Notes: generated by a model from the letters alone, not told the origin. Numbered from the stretch's first letter, positions 27,218 through 36,973 are shown. The stretch is 64,000 nt of DNA from Halobacillus faecis (GCF_007991335.1 NZ_BJYD01000004.1:1-64000); one strand, 5' to 3'. Numbers and translations: made by a program.

Positions 27218-27406
27218 ATTTATATACGTAGTTTCCGCAAAATTTCATATGATATTCCAATCTTTACATATACGTTGGAGAATGTTTCTACACAAGGGAA
27301 AGGGTACTATAATTACTGTGATTATGCTCGTTTAAAAATGCTTGTGGAAGACCACATTATAAGTAAGCCATTTAGTTGGTACTGGAGTGATAAGGAGTGT
27401 GAACCC

Positions 27407-28657
27407 GTGAAAGATCAACAGACATTTAAATATATATGCGGTTCCGTTCTCCTGCTGTTCATGCTCATTTTACCTTTAATAGCCCCTGTTCATGATTATC
27501 TTTCCATCCCTACCGATGTGAAAATCAGTGCATCTAATGATCCAGAAGTCCTTTCTGAAGGTGAAGAGACAGAAGCGTTGACTGCTTTTTCATCCACTGA
27601 TGATCATCAAGTCTTTTATGAGTTCGCCGGAGTTCCGCTCAAGAAAACAGATGTAACGCAAATGCGTGACATCCGTTTGATTCCTGGCGGTCAGTCGGTG
27701 GGGGTTGAATTGCATACAAAGGGAGTTCTAGTCGTCGGACACCATTTGGTGAATGGAGAAAAAGAGGCGAAGAAATCACCGGGTGAGGAAGCGAATGTCC
27801 TTGTTGGTGACATCCTCCTTGAGGGGAATGGTCAGGAACTCAATAGTATGGAAGAGCTGTCCTCCATCGTCAAAGAGTCTGGCGAAGCGGAGAAACCCAT
27901 TGAACTTAAAATTAAGCGAGGGAAAGAGATGATCTCCACCTCTTTAACCCCAGTTTTTAACGCGCAGGAGAAAGAGTTTCAAATTGGTCTCTATATCCGT
28001 GATTCAGCTGCAGGTATCGGGACAATGACGTTTTATGATCCAGAAACGAAAAAATATGGAGCACTGGGCCATGTGATTTCGGATATGGATACGAAGAAAC
28101 CGATTGAAATTCATGAAGGGACGATTGTTCGTTCCCACGTAACCTCTATTGAAAAAGGAAGTCAGGGAATTCCTGGTGAGAAAAAAGCGAAATTTTCATT
28201 ACGTGATGATCGGCTAGGTACGATTACTAAAAACACACCATTCGGCATTTTTGGTGAATTGGATGGGGATATGAAAAATGAAACGTATCCTAAAGGGGTC
28301 CCTGTCGGATTTGCAGAAGAAGTCGAAGAAGGACCTGCTCAAATTATGACCGTGTTAGATGGTGAAGAAATGCAGACCTTTGATGTGGAAATCGTCAGTA
28401 ATATGCCGAAAAAATCCGCAGTAACAAAAGGGCTGATTGTAAAAATCACTGATCCTGAACTTCTTGATAAAACAGGAGGAATTGTTCAGGGAATGAGTGG
28501 AAGCCCTATTATTCAAAATGGAAAAATTATTGGTGCAGTCACTCATGTGTTCGTCAACGATCCGACAAGCGGATACGGGGTGCACATTGAATGGATGCTA
28601 CAAGAAGCCGGGATACCATTATACGAAGATAATATCACTAAACAAAAAGCGAGTTAG
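27407..28657 (+). CDS. spoIVB: SpoIVB serine peptidase of the sigma-K checkpoint
   Basis: A 416-residue S55-family protease. An N-terminal membrane/signal segment (about 9-28) is followed by a PDZ domain (about 95-175) and the trypsin-like C-domain. Catalytic His222 lies in LGHVISD and Ser366 in MSGSP, with the conserved FVNDPTSGYGVHIEW end. Made in the forespore and secreted across the inner membrane, SpoIVB triggers pro-sigma-K processing. The frame opens far upstream, but the GTG at 27407 with AAGGAGTG gives the family length. spo0A follows after a terminator. Confidence 0.94.
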   Translation: MKDQQTFKYICGSVLLLFMLILPLIAPVHDYLSIPTDVKISASNDPEVLSEGEETEALTAFSSTDDHQVFYEFAGVPLKKTDVTQMRDIRLIPGGQSVGVELHTKGVLVVGHHLVNGEKEAKKSPGEEANVLVGDILLEGNGQELNSMEELSSIVKESGEAEKPIELKIKRGKEMISTSLTPVFNAQEKEFQIGLYIRDSAAGIGTMTFYDPETKKYGALGHVISDMDTKKPIEIHEGTIVRSHVTSIEKGSQGIPGEKKAKFSLRDDRLGTITKNTPFGIFGELDGDMKNETYPKGVPVGFAEEVEEGPAQIMTVLDGEEMQTFDVEIVSNMPKKSAVTKGLIVKITDPELLDKTGGIVQGMSGSPIIQNGKIIGAVTHVFVNDPTSGYGVHIEWMLQEAGIPLYEDNITKQKAS

Positions 28658-28687
28658 AAGAGCCTCCCTAAAGGCTCTTCTTTTTTC
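28657..28687 (+). terminator. Terminator of spoIVB
   Basis: GAAGAGCCT (28657-28665) pairs with AGGCTCTTC (28672-28680), then six T. Confidence 0.85.
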
Positions 28688-28707
28688 ATGCATCAACGTC
28701 ATATCTA

Positions 28708-28850
28708 ATCGACAAATTTCGACAATTGTTATAAGCGTATGTCGAATTTGTACGAATTCATAAGTATTTTAAAGCATTTTCAAGATAATCTCAAATATTG
28801 AAATCTTTTTGTTATAATAAAAGAGGGTTAAATTCCTGGATGTCGAATAT
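28708..28850 (+). promoter_or_regulatory. spo0A control region: 0A boxes plus sigma-A and sigma-H elements
   Basis: The Spo0A target TGTCGAA is present forward at 28740-28746 and 28841-28847 and reversed (TTCGACA) at 28718-28724. A one-mismatch copy (ATCGACA) is at 28708-28714. A TATAAT at 28813-28818 can serve a sigma-A promoter. AGGGTTA (28824-28830) with CGAATAT (28844-28850) resembles a sigma-H promoter; its -10 overlaps the last 0A box. This matches the autoregulated dual-promoter layout known for spo0A. Confidence 0.7.
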
Positions 28851-28897
28851 GTGTATTACGGAAAAAAGAAGGACTATTTTGTAAGGAGGAAAAATAA

Positions 28898-29677
28898 ATG
28901 GAAAAGATTCGAGTTTGTTTGGCTGATGATAACCGTGAGCTTGTAAAGCTACTTGAGGAATATTTTGATGATGCGTCGGATATTGATGTCGTAGGAACGT
29001 CCTATAATGGGAAAGATTGTCTTCAAATGGTAGAGGAGAAGAAACCGGATGTGTTGATTCTGGATATCATTATGCCACATTTAGATGGGCTAGCAGTCTT
29101 GAACAAATTAAGAGACATGGACAAGCACCCAGAAGTCATTATGTTGACGGCTTTCGGTCAAGAAGAAGTCACGAAGAAAGCAGTGGAACTTGGAGCCGCT
29201 TACTTTATGATGAAGCCATTCGATCTCGACCATCTTGGTGAACAAGTTCGTCAAATTAAACATGCGGGTGACCCAATCAATCGTGCATTGGGGAACAGCT
29301 ACACATCAACCAAATCGAAAAAACCTGACCTTGACACAAGTATTACTCACATTATCCATGAAGTGGGAGTACCAGCACACATTAAAGGTTATCAGTACTT
29401 GAGAGAAGCCATTACAATGGTCTACCATGATCTTGAACTTCTTGGCTCAATTACAAAAGTCCTTTATCCGGATATTGCAACGAAATATAACACGACGGCA
29501 TCCCGAGTAGAACGCGCCATTAGGCATGCGATTGAAGTAGCTTGGAATCGAGGGAATATTGATGCGATTTCTTCCCTGTTCGGCTACACGATCTCCAACA
29601 CGAAAGCAAAACCGACGAATAGTGAATTTATAGCGATGGTAGCGGATCGCTTACGCTTAGAGCATAAAGCGAGTTAA
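28898..29677 (+). CDS. spo0A: Sporulation master response regulator Spo0A
   Basis: A 259-residue response regulator. The receiver domain (1-125) has the acidic pocket Asp10/Asp11 and phospho-acceptor Asp56 in LILDIIMP, plus the conserved Lys of MMKPFDL. The C-terminal Spo0A DNA-binding domain contains the recognition helix [16 protein letters not shown]. It is the end point of the phosphorelay that starts sporulation. GTAAGGAGG ribosome site. Monocistronic. Confidence 0.97.
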   Translation: MEKIRVCLADDNRELVKLLEEYFDDASDIDVVGTSYNGKDCLQMVEEKKPDVLILDIIMPHLDGLAVLNKLRDMDKHPEVIMLTAFGQEEVTKKAVELGAAYFMMKPFDLDHLGEQVRQIKHAGDPINRALGNSYTSTKSKKPDLDTSITHIIHEVGVPAHIKGYQYLREAITMVYHDLELLGSITKVLYPDIATKYNTTASRVERAIRHAIEVAWNRGNIDAISSLFGYTISNTKAKPTNSEFIAMVADRLRLEHKAS

Positions 29678-29691
29678 GTAAAAGGCGCAGG

Positions 29692-29730
29692 GCACGAGAG
29701 GTGGAAAGCATCTCTCGTGCTTTTATTTTT
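29692..29730 (+). terminator. Terminator of spo0A
   Basis: Perfect 9-bp stem GCACGAGAG (29692-29700) / CTCTCGTGC (29712-29720), then a T-rich tail that runs into the end of the convergent gene. Confidence 0.85.
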
Positions 29731-30004
29731 CTGCTGTCATCAATTCAATAATCTCTTTTGCAAGCTTAAAATCTTCATATATGCCCGCATCAATTTCCTC
29801 AATTTGCTTATTCAAGAAATCGTAAAGCTCTTCTTCAAGTAAAAAAAGTCCGTCTCTGTTAATCAGCCGGTAACTGAAGGGAAGGTCTAAGTATTGAATG
29901 ATGACAAAGGTGTGTCCTTGATCCTCGTATGTACAAAGTATGGATAATTCACTATCCTCGGGATAATACCTGGATCCACCAAATCCATCCCTTTTCAAAA
30001 CCAT
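29723..30004 (-). CDS. Small acidic protein of unknown function
   Basis: A 93-residue soluble protein that I do not recognise. It starts MVLKRDGFGGSRYYPED, has a beta-rich middle (LSILCTYEDQGHTFVIIQYLD) and an acidic helical C-terminus ending in TAEK. The frame opens 19 codons earlier, but the ATG at 30004 is preferred because a GAGGAAGGGTGG ribosome site lies before it. It faces spo0A tail to tail. Codon use looks ordinary. Confidence 0.6.
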   Translation of the reverse strand: MVLKRDGFGGSRYYPEDSELSILCTYEDQGHTFVIIQYLDLPFSYRLINRDGLFLLEEELYDFLNKQIEEIDAGIYEDFKLAKEIIELMTAEK

Positions 30005-30136
30005 AGAACCACCCTTCCTCTTATCATCCATCATATCTAAAAATACCAAAAGATGTAACAATTTTGTAGAATAAATGCAAAAATTCCCATGTTTACGTCA
30101 ATTTTCGCAGCCCGTATGTTTTTTTCTAATTTTTTG

Positions 30137-30166
30137 TTCAATTGTGCACCTCTTTTGTGATACAAT
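30137..30166 (+). promoter_or_regulatory. Probable promoter of the aspartate kinase gene
   Basis: TTCAAT (30137-30142), an 18-bp spacer and TACAAT (30161-30166) with an extended TG two bases before. The leader is only about 40 nt, too short for a lysine riboswitch or T-box. Confidence 0.5.
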
Positions 30167-30211
30167 TCTTAATTATTAATTACTTTCGTTCTCTAATGGG
30201 GTGTTGTATAA

Positions 30212-31561
30212 ATGAAGGTTGTAAAATTTGGAGGCAGTTCTTTAGCAGATGCCGGGCAGATAAAAAAGGTGAAAAATATTATGGAGTTAGATGAAGACCG
30301 ACGCGTAGTTGTCGTTTCAGCTCCAGGGAAACGTCATAGTAAAGACGAAAAAGTGACGGATCTCCTTATTGCTTTAGGTACATCCATACAAATGAACCAA
30401 ATGGATGAGACCGTTTATAAAAAAATCATCGACCGCTTTCAATCGATGACCGAGGAGCTCGAGCTCTCCTTCCGTGTAGTGGAACAAGTGAAGGATAAAA
30501 TTGATGAAGCGATGCAACTGGTGAAAGATGGTTCTGAGCATGCGTTTGACGCTTTAAAAGCTTGTGGAGAGGATGGTTCTGCTCATATTGTGAGTGCATA
30601 TTTGCAGAAGACAGGGACTAAAGCTTCTTATGTAAATCCAAAAGAAGCAGGAATTCTCGTGCGAGATCAACCTGGTGGAGCGTTGGTTTTAGAAGAAAGC
30701 TTTGAAAAATTGTACAGCTTGAGGCATAGGAATGAAATCCTTGTTATTCCAGGCTTTTTTGGCTATACGCCTGAAGGTGAATTGGTGACGTTCTCCCGCG
30801 GTGGATCTGATATTACCGGGTCGATTGTAGCAGCTGGTTTAAAGGCAGACTTGTATGAGAACTTTACGGATGTCGATTCTGTTTATTGTGTCAATCCCAT
30901 GTTCGTGGACCAGCCAAAGCAGTTAACCTCTTTGACTTATCGAGAGATGCGGGAGCTATCCTATGCAGGCTTTTCTGTATTTCATGACGAAGCGCTTATC
31001 CCAGCGTTTAAAGAAAAAATACCTGTATGCATTAAAAATACCAATAACCCTGCGGCACCTGGGACAATGATTGTAGCGGACCTCCCTGAAAGGGAAAGTC
31101 ATGTTGTAGGTATTGCAAGCGATGACGGGTTTTTGAACTTATATGTGAGTAAATACTTAATGAACCGGGAAATTGGCTTTGGTCGCAGGTTGCTTCAAAT
31201 ATTAGAAGATGAAGAAGTATCTTTTGAACACGCGCCTTCTGGAATCGATGACATGTCCGTTGTCATTCGTGAACATCATCTTCCACCTGAAAAAGAGGAA
31301 AAGGTTATAAAGCGGATTAAAGAAGAACTTGAAGTAGATACCGTCTTGATTGAAAGAGAAATGGCTATGATTATGATCGTAGGGGAAGGTATGAACCAGA
31401 CGATTGGTATCGCCAGCCGTGCAGCAGCAGCTTTCCGTGATGCAGAGGTCAATATTGAGATGATCAACCAAGGGTCATCTGAGGTTTCAATGATGTTCGG
31501 TGTCAAGTCTTCAGGCTTAGGCAAAGCCGTCCAATCTCTGTATCGCACGTTCTTTGAATAG
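30212..31561 (+). CDS. yclM: Aspartate kinase (YclM type)
   Basis: A 449-residue monofunctional aspartokinase catalysing ATP-dependent phosphorylation of aspartate, the entry to lysine, threonine, methionine and diaminopimelate. The kinase domain begins KVVKFGGSSLADAGQI and contains TFSRGGSDITGSI. Two C-terminal ACT domains (about 300-449) end with VNIEMINQGSSEVSMMFGVK. Overall it resembles Bacillus subtilis YclM, the lysine/threonine-responsive isozyme, rather than DapG or LysC. It stands alone between spo0A and a repeat, not beside threonine or lysine genes. No clear terminator follows. Confidence 0.9.
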   Translation: MKVVKFGGSSLADAGQIKKVKNIMELDEDRRVVVVSAPGKRHSKDEKVTDLLIALGTSIQMNQMDETVYKKIIDRFQSMTEELELSFRVVEQVKDKIDEAMQLVKDGSEHAFDALKACGEDGSAHIVSAYLQKTGTKASYVNPKEAGILVRDQPGGALVLEESFEKLYSLRHRNEILVIPGFFGYTPEGELVTFSRGGSDITGSIVAAGLKADLYENFTDVDSVYCVNPMFVDQPKQLTSLTYREMRELSYAGFSVFHDEALIPAFKEKIPVCIKNTNNPAAPGTMIVADLPERESHVVGIASDDGFLNLYVSKYLMNREIGFGRRLLQILEDEEVSFEHAPSGIDDMSVVIREHHLPPEKEEKVIKRIKEELEVDTVLIEREMAMIMIVGEGMNQTIGIASRAAAAFRDAEVNIEMINQGSSEVSMMFGVKSSGLGKAVQSLYRTFFE

Positions 31562-31611
31562 GCTTCCTCGATGGGAGTGTAAGGTTGATAGCGGAAGACA
31601 ATCCAACTTGG

Positions 31612-31714
31612 CAAAGGGGTTCGTTTCTCCCATAAATCGAATGGGGTGGTTGGGAAGCTCGCCACTCCCCCACATGAGAGCGAGTTGCTTGTCAGCCACC
31701 TATGATACTCAACT
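31612..31714 (-). repeat. Dispersed intergenic repeat, copy B
   Basis: Read on the minus strand it shares, in the same order, the blocks of copy A at 14237-14420: AGTTGAG, ATGTGGGGGAGTGGCGA, GCTTCCCAACCACCCCATT and ACGAACCCC. It is about 80 bp shorter than copy A, mainly because sequence between the blocks is missing. The short frames over it are not believable genes. Confidence 0.7.
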
Positions 31715-31782
31715 AGGCAACGAACACTGGGAACATCTCAAAACTGAGTTTTCAACAATCAGGAGCTTATCTATAAAAGACA

Positions 31783-31818
31783 GAAAAAAACGAAGCAGTG
31801 ATTTTCACTGCTTCGTTT
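31783..31818 (-). terminator. Terminator of the exonuclease operon
   Basis: ACGAAGCAGTG (31790-31800) pairs with CACTGCTTCGT (31806-31816). On the minus strand it is followed by a T run. The stop codon of the exonuclease lies inside the hairpin. Confidence 0.85.
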
Positions 31819-32548
31819 TTTTCTGTTGAGCTATAACTTCATTCAATTGTTCCAATGTGTGAACGTCATAATCAATTGTTTTCGAAAGTAAATACCGAAA
31901 TAGTTCTGCGGTCATAATCGCATCATTCAGAGCATGGTGTCGTTCCCTTTTATCAATGCCTACATACTTTAGCAAAGGATCAAGCTGGTGTCTTTCGTTC
32001 GGCAGAAGCCATTGTGCCATAAGTTGGGAGTCGATCACGTGTGGTTCATAATCAGGAAGCTTCCACCTTTTTAACATAGCCCTTAAGAAACGCATATCAA
32101 ACTTAGCTGGATGGGCGACAAGAACAGAACCCTCACTGAAGTCCATGAAGTTGCGGAAACCTTCAATGAAAGGGCTGGCATTGTCCAGGCGGTCCCTGGA
32201 TAGTCCTGTTAAACGCAGCGTTTGTTTATTAACAGGACGAATGGGCCGGATAACCTGATGGAATTTCTCCATTCGGCAAGCATGAAGTCCTTGAAGCCTG
32301 ATTGCACCGATGGATATGATCTCATGTCCGATTTCTGGTAAAAACCCGGTTGTCTCAAGGTCAAAGATGGTATAATCCAAGTCCTTTAATCGCTTCTTGT
32401 GAAAATGTCCCTTTTGATTGAAAACGTGCAGCTGCTTTTCTAATTCGTGGTATGTGTGCCATTTCAGATAAGGTTTGATCTTGAAATAGTACATCGGTTT
32501 TTCAAAAAGCAGATACTTTATAATTTGTAAGTCAACTGGAAGCATCAT
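31805..32548 (-). CDS. DEDDh-family 3'-5' exonuclease (DnaQ-like)
   Basis: A 247-residue protein. A short basic N-terminal region (1-55) precedes an RNase T/DnaQ exonuclease domain. The Exo motifs are present: DLETTG (about 63-68), AHPAKFDMRFL, and HHALNDA with the catalytic His and Asp. It overlaps the upstream CBS/DUF294 gene by 4 bp. That gene pair recurs in many bacteria, often near acetate transport genes, but the joint role is not established. It is too divergent to call the polymerase III epsilon subunit. Confidence 0.85.
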   Translation of the reverse strand: MMLPVDLQIIKYLLFEKPMYYFKIKPYLKWHTYHELEKQLHVFNQKGHFHKKRLKDLDYTIFDLETTGFLPEIGHEIISIGAIRLQGLHACRMEKFHQVIRPIRPVNKQTLRLTGLSRDRLDNASPFIEGFRNFMDFSEGSVLVAHPAKFDMRFLRAMLKRWKLPDYEPHVIDSQLMAQWLLPNERHQLDPLLKYVGIDKRERHHALNDAIMTAELFRYLLSKTIDYDVHTLEQLNEVIAQQKKTKQ

Positions 32549-34488
32549 ACCACCCGATTTCGGTTATAGCTCAGTTCTAGCACCTGCTGCAGGCGTTTGG
32601 CGATAATGAGCGCTTCTCTGAGTGATCGACGTTCTTCTTTTTTCATGGGTCCAAGTTTTAAATCATTGCTTAATGGTTCTTCATCGTCCAACTGTTGGAG
32701 ATTAGCTTTCAAACGGAACAGCATCAGACGGTGCAAGGCGGTTTTCGCATTTTCCACATCCCGCGGGTGGAAACGTTCCTGTTCAGCTAAAGCTTCAAGC
32801 CTATTTACAGTATTAATCTCTTCAATACCATACTTCATACTGTAAATACGGATGGCATTGACGATTTGCATAATGGCTGATTTCTTCAAGTTAAGTGTCC
32901 GTTTTTTACCAATTCCTGAAATTCTTCCAAATGGTTGGACAGGGACCCGGAAGCGAAGCGTATCTTTCATAAGCAATTGATGAAGGTTTAAGGATTTTTG
33001 AACGCGTTTCGTTACATATTTCTTTAAGTCATAAGCAAGAGAATAATCGCCGGTAATTGGACGGAAATCCATGAAGATCGTGAAATCTCGGATTTCTTCT
33101 GCGTCCATTTTGTTGATCCACTGGTCGATACTTCCTTGCCAATCGCTCATCTGCTGACGCCATTTTGGTTCCTTTGCCATAATACCGCCTGTGCAGTAAG
33201 GAAAGCCACATTCATTCAACATATCATTGATTTTACGGGTGAAAATTTCGAAGTACTTTTCGATTTTCGCTTTATGCTTACTCTTGTCATAGTCGGCAAG
33301 AATAATGGCGTTATCCTGATCCGTGGAGAAAGCCTGTTCTTTCCGTCCTTCACTGCCCATAACCAGGAAACAGTAATTGACCGGCGGTGCTCCATGACCT
33401 TCACGGATCATTTCGTCTTCTGCAATCTGTACGACTTGTTTGTGAATCCGATCGTTATAGTTCGTCATCAACTCCGCTATATCATAAGCAAACATGTGAT
33501 CTTTAATCAAACTCGCGACAAATTTTTGGAACCGTTCATTATGAATCGGTGACAGCGGTTTGATTTCATCAATTGTAGTAGCGTTTGAAATTTTATAAGT
33601 CAGGTCGAAGTACACCGAATTTTTAATCGTGAAAAACGAGGACTGCCTCAGAATTCCGACGACCTTGTCCTTATGGAGAACAGGGATGATCTCTGTAGGA
33701 TGGTGCTTCAAATAACTTAAAGCATCATAGATAAATTCCTGCTCATTAATCTCATAAGCTTCTTCAGACATATAAGCTTTGACAGGGTTCTTGTGATCGT
33801 TCTCAAAGTAAGCCTTCAATATTTCACCATATCCAATCATACCAAGCATGGATTGTTGGTCATCACTTACAATCAGTGCTTCTATCTTCTGCTGCTGCAG
33901 CATGCGGGCAGCTTTTTCAATTGAGGCTTCTGGATGTATAAACGTAGGGGGCTCCATATATGCGTCTGCTCGCTTCTTGTACAGTTCGCGATCATCTTGT
34001 TCATCTGTCGTAGAGCTTTTATATTTTACTTCATCGTATAAACTTTTCATCAAGTGGCTGATGCCGTCCATCACGACTTTTGAAAAGTGATTGTTGTTTG
34101 ACATCACTTTCAAGAAAGATTCACGTTCAAAGCAAATGGTTTTGATCGGTTCTAATGCCTGAACAGAAAATCGCATTTCCCCACTTGTGAGGAGGATCAT
34201 AACACCTACCAGATCTCCCGGGTAATAGAATCTGACTGATAATTGGCGGCCGTTCGACCGGTGCATGATATTTTTAGCAAGTCCGGAGACCATGAAGTGG
34301 ATATCGATCGTATCATCTTCCTGATCTTCATGGATGATGAATTCGTTCTTAGAGAATTCTCTGACCATGGCTTTCCCGAACACTTCTTCAAACTCTTCCT
34401 CAGAGAGCAAATCGAAAGGGTATTGCTTTCTAAACATTTCAAACTCTGTCACAGAGCAAAACTCCTTCATCACAGTTGTTATTCTCAC
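32545..34488 (-). CDS. Cyclic-nucleotide-binding/CBS/DUF294 nucleotidyltransferase-like protein
   Basis: A 647-residue multi-domain protein. In order: a cNMP-binding-like domain (about 20-140, with MVSGLAKNIMHRSNGRQLS), two CBS motifs (about 175-300), a DUF294 nucleotidyltransferase-like domain holding VMGSEGRKEQAFSTDQDNA (about 375-395), and a C-terminal substrate-binding domain (about 490-640). The layout suggests nucleotide-sensed modification of a partner, like GlnD-type transferases; substrate unknown. The GTG at 34488 follows the upstream stop by 6 bp with AGGA as ribosome site; an ATG six codons on is the alternative. Operon with the exonuclease. Confidence 0.85.
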   Translation of the reverse strand: MRITTVMKEFCSVTEFEMFRKQYPFDLLSEEEFEEVFGKAMVREFSKNEFIIHEDQEDDTIDIHFMVSGLAKNIMHRSNGRQLSVRFYYPGDLVGVMILLTSGEMRFSVQALEPIKTICFERESFLKVMSNNNHFSKVVMDGISHLMKSLYDEVKYKSSTTDEQDDRELYKKRADAYMEPPTFIHPEASIEKAARMLQQQKIEALIVSDDQQSMLGMIGYGEILKAYFENDHKNPVKAYMSEEAYEINEQEFIYDALSYLKHHPTEIIPVLHKDKVVGILRQSSFFTIKNSVYFDLTYKISNATTIDEIKPLSPIHNERFQKFVASLIKDHMFAYDIAELMTNYNDRIHKQVVQIAEDEMIREGHGAPPVNYCFLVMGSEGRKEQAFSTDQDNAIILADYDKSKHKAKIEKYFEIFTRKINDMLNECGFPYCTGGIMAKEPKWRQQMSDWQGSIDQWINKMDAEEIRDFTIFMDFRPITGDYSLAYDLKKYVTKRVQKSLNLHQLLMKDTLRFRVPVQPFGRISGIGKKRTLNLKKSAIMQIVNAIRIYSMKYGIEEINTVNRLEALAEQERFHPRDVENAKTALHRLMLFRLKANLQQLDDEEPLSNDLKLGPMKKEERRSLREALIIAKRLQQVLELSYNRNRVV

Positions 34489-34494
34489 TTTGTC

Positions 34495-34731
34495 CTAATC
34501 CTTTTGTTTGAACCGCCCTTTGGTCAAATTGCGCTTTCTGTCTCTGTGCAGGATAAAACCTCCAATGAAGGCCATTCCACCAACTACAAAGAGAATTCCA
34601 ACAAGCCCTTGAATGGCGATGTGAAAAAAGACAGAGTGAAATTCGCCAAAAAGGGCGTCCCGAATCAATTTTATCCCATAAACGGCGATTAAACCGGGGG
34701 TGACTAATAAAAGTAAAGCAATTAAACGCAT
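34495..34731 (-). CDS. yqzF: DUF2627 membrane protein (YqzF type)
   Basis: A 78-residue protein with two membrane helices (about 2-21 and 33-55) and a basic tail HRDRKRNLTKGRFKQKD. The MRLIALLLLVTPGLIAVYGIKLIRD start is typical of YqzF. The ATG at 34731 is preferred over 34737 because AAAGGAG then has normal spacing. It diverges from bkdR, as in Bacillus subtilis, and heads a three-gene minus-strand operon here. Function unknown. Confidence 0.8.
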   Translation of the reverse strand: MRLIALLLLVTPGLIAVYGIKLIRDALFGEFHSVFFHIAIQGLVGILFVVGGMAFIGGFILHRDRKRNLTKGRFKQKD

Positions 34732-34866
34732 ACTCATAACTCCTTTAATTCAATCCATGAATAAGTATATCAAATGGCAGGGCAGGTTGGAACTATAGAC
34801 GTACTTGCTAAAACGTGCAGATTAGGGTACGATGAAGTTACGCAAAAAGTTGCAGGGTGTGGTGAA

Positions 34867-36942
34867 ATGAAACGTGTGTTGATTGTCGGAGCGGGGAAAG
34901 GTGGAACCGCCCTGTTGAAATTGTTAAAAAAAATGGATCGTATGTTAGTAGTTGCCGTAACAGACATCGATCCAAATGCGCCGGGGATAGCGCTTGCTGA
35001 GAGTTACGGAATTTCTACAGACCGACAGTGGCAGGATTGGATACATAGAGACATTGATATCGTAATCGAAGCCACAGGGGATGAACATGTGTTCAACGAA
35101 ATTCGGGAAACTAGAAAACGCTCAACGGTTGTCATACCAGGTTCGGTCGCTTATGTGACCGCAGAATTACTGGATGAAAAGGAAACACTCGTGCAAAAAC
35201 TGAAGCAGCAGACGGAAAATCAACACCTGATTTTGAACAGCATTCATGATGGAATGATTGTTATAGATGAGGAAGGTAAAATTTCATTTATCAACCGAAG
35301 TGCAGAGCGCATTGTAGGGATGAGGCGTTCATCTATGATTGGAGAACCCATCAATGAAATTATTCCGGATTCAAGGCTTCCTCAAGTCCTGGCCTCCCGC
35401 GAAGAAGAAGTAAATCAGAAGCTTGCTTTAGGGAACGGGAAGAAAGTCGTGACTACAAGAATTCCGATGATTGGGCAAAACCAAAGGGTGATCGGTGCTT
35501 TTGCTGTTTTTAAAGATATTACGGAAGTTGTCAATCTCGCTGAGGAAATCACAGACCTTAAAGAAGTGAAAACGATGCTCGAGGCCATCATTCATTCTTC
35601 GGATGAGGCGATTTCGGTTGTCGATGAAAATGGAAGCGGTTTAATGATTAACCCTGCATACACGAGGATTACCGGGCTTTCTGAAGAAGAAATCGTTGGA
35701 AAGCCGGCAACGGTCGATATATCTGAAGGAGAAAGTATGCACATGAAAGTCCTCCGTACAAGAAGGCCCGTACGGGGAGTGCGCATGAAGGTAGGACCTT
35801 CGAAAAAGGACGTTCTCGTTAATGTCGCTCCTGTGATCGTCGATGGGAAGCTAAAAGGGAGTGTAGGAGTTCTTCACGACGTTTCGGAAATTCAAGCGTT
35901 GACGAGTGAACTAAAAAGAGCGCGACAAATCATACGCAGTTTGGAAGCGAAGTACACATTTGATGATATTATCGGAGACTCCCAGGAAATGACCTTAGCT
36001 CTTGAACAAGCAAAAGTCGGTGCGCGCACGCCAGCTTCCGTCTTGTTGAGAGGGGAGTCGGGAACGGGAAAAGAACTTTTCGCCCATGCGATTCATAACG
36101 AGAGCAAGCGGCGCCATAATAAGTTTATCCGTGTCAATTGTGCGGCCATAGCAGAATCCTTACTCGAAAGTGAATTGTTCGGTTACGAAGATGGTGCTTT
36201 CTCAGGTGCAAAACGAGGCGGTAAAAAAGGGCTGTTCGAGGAAGCGAACCACGGAAGTATTTTCCTTGATGAAATCGGTGAATTGACGCTGCCGATGCAG
36301 GCGAAATTGCTGCGGGTGCTGCAAGAGAATGAAATCATCCGGGTCGGTGGTACGAAACCTGTCCATGTGGATGTCCGTGTCATTGCTGCCACGAATGTGA
36401 ATTTGGAAAAAGCGATTATGAACAAGAATTTCCGTGAAGATCTCTATTATCGTCTGAACCGGCTTCCGATTTACATTCCTCCACTTCGTGAAAGAATCGA
36501 AGATGTTCAGCTTTTGACGGACCATTTGATCCAAAAGCTGAATGAAGACTATGGAAGGCATGTAACCTCAGTGGATGAGGAGGCTTTTCGGATTTTGAAA
36601 GAATACGATTGGCCGGGAAATGTAAGAGAGTTAGAAAACATTATTGGCCGAGCAATGATTTATATGGAGAATATGGAAGATACGATCAAGGTGGAACATC
36701 TTCCCCGGCTGAAGAAGGCAACAGCTGAATCAGGGGGCCCTACGGAAAATGCGCCATGGCTGGGAGAGACCTTGCAAGAAGCTGTAGATGAATATGAAAA
36801 GAGTTTGCTTGCGGATGCTTACCGGTCTCATGATTTTAATAAAACGAAAACAGCTAAGGCTTTAGGGATTTCCATTCGCAATTTATATTATAAATTAGAG
36901 AAATACCAACTGGACAAAAATAGCATGCAAAATTTTTCATAG
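34867..36942 (+). CDS. bkdR: Sigma-54-dependent activator BkdR
   Basis: A 691-residue enhancer-binding protein. It has an N-terminal Rossmann-like domain ([14 protein letters not shown], 1-115), two PAS domains (about 125-230 and 245-345), and a sigma-54 AAA+ domain with GESGTGKE, the GAFSGA loop and [12 protein letters not shown] Fis-type HTH (about 655-685, [18 protein letters not shown]) ends it. It activates the bkd operon with sigma-L in Bacillus subtilis. The frame opens at 34774, but the ATG at 34867 gives the family N-terminus. The NAD-like domain suggests redox or ligand sensing, which is unproven. Confidence 0.93.
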   Translation: MKRVLIVGAGKGGTALLKLLKKMDRMLVVAVTDIDPNAPGIALAESYGISTDRQWQDWIHRDIDIVIEATGDEHVFNEIRETRKRSTVVIPGSVAYVTAELLDEKETLVQKLKQQTENQHLILNSIHDGMIVIDEEGKISFINRSAERIVGMRRSSMIGEPINEIIPDSRLPQVLASREEEVNQKLALGNGKKVVTTRIPMIGQNQRVIGAFAVFKDITEVVNLAEEITDLKEVKTMLEAIIHSSDEAISVVDENGSGLMINPAYTRITGLSEEEIVGKPATVDISEGESMHMKVLRTRRPVRGVRMKVGPSKKDVLVNVAPVIVDGKLKGSVGVLHDVSEIQALTSELKRARQIIRSLEAKYTFDDIIGDSQEMTLALEQAKVGARTPASVLLRGESGTGKELFAHAIHNESKRRHNKFIRVNCAAIAESLLESELFGYEDGAFSGAKRGGKKGLFEEANHGSIFLDEIGELTLPMQAKLLRVLQENEIIRVGGTKPVHVDVRVIAATNVNLEKAIMNKNFREDLYYRLNRLPIYIPPLRERIEDVQLLTDHLIQKLNEDYGRHVTSVDEEAFRILKEYDWPGNVRELENIIGRAMIYMENMEDTIKVEHLPRLKKATAESGGPTENAPWLGETLQEAVDEYEKSLLADAYRSHDFNKTKTAKALGISIRNLYYKLEKYQLDKNSMQNFS

Positions 36943-36973
36943 TGCAGACTTTTGCATAGGTATGAACCTCCAT

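Noticed and set aside
30062-30211. Lysine riboswitch or T-box before the aspartate kinase gene
   Set aside because: The transcribed leader is only about 40 nt and has no conserved elements.
31517-31829. Short frames on both strands over the second repeat copy
   Set aside because: They arise from repeat sequence shared with a non-coding locus and have no ribosome sites.
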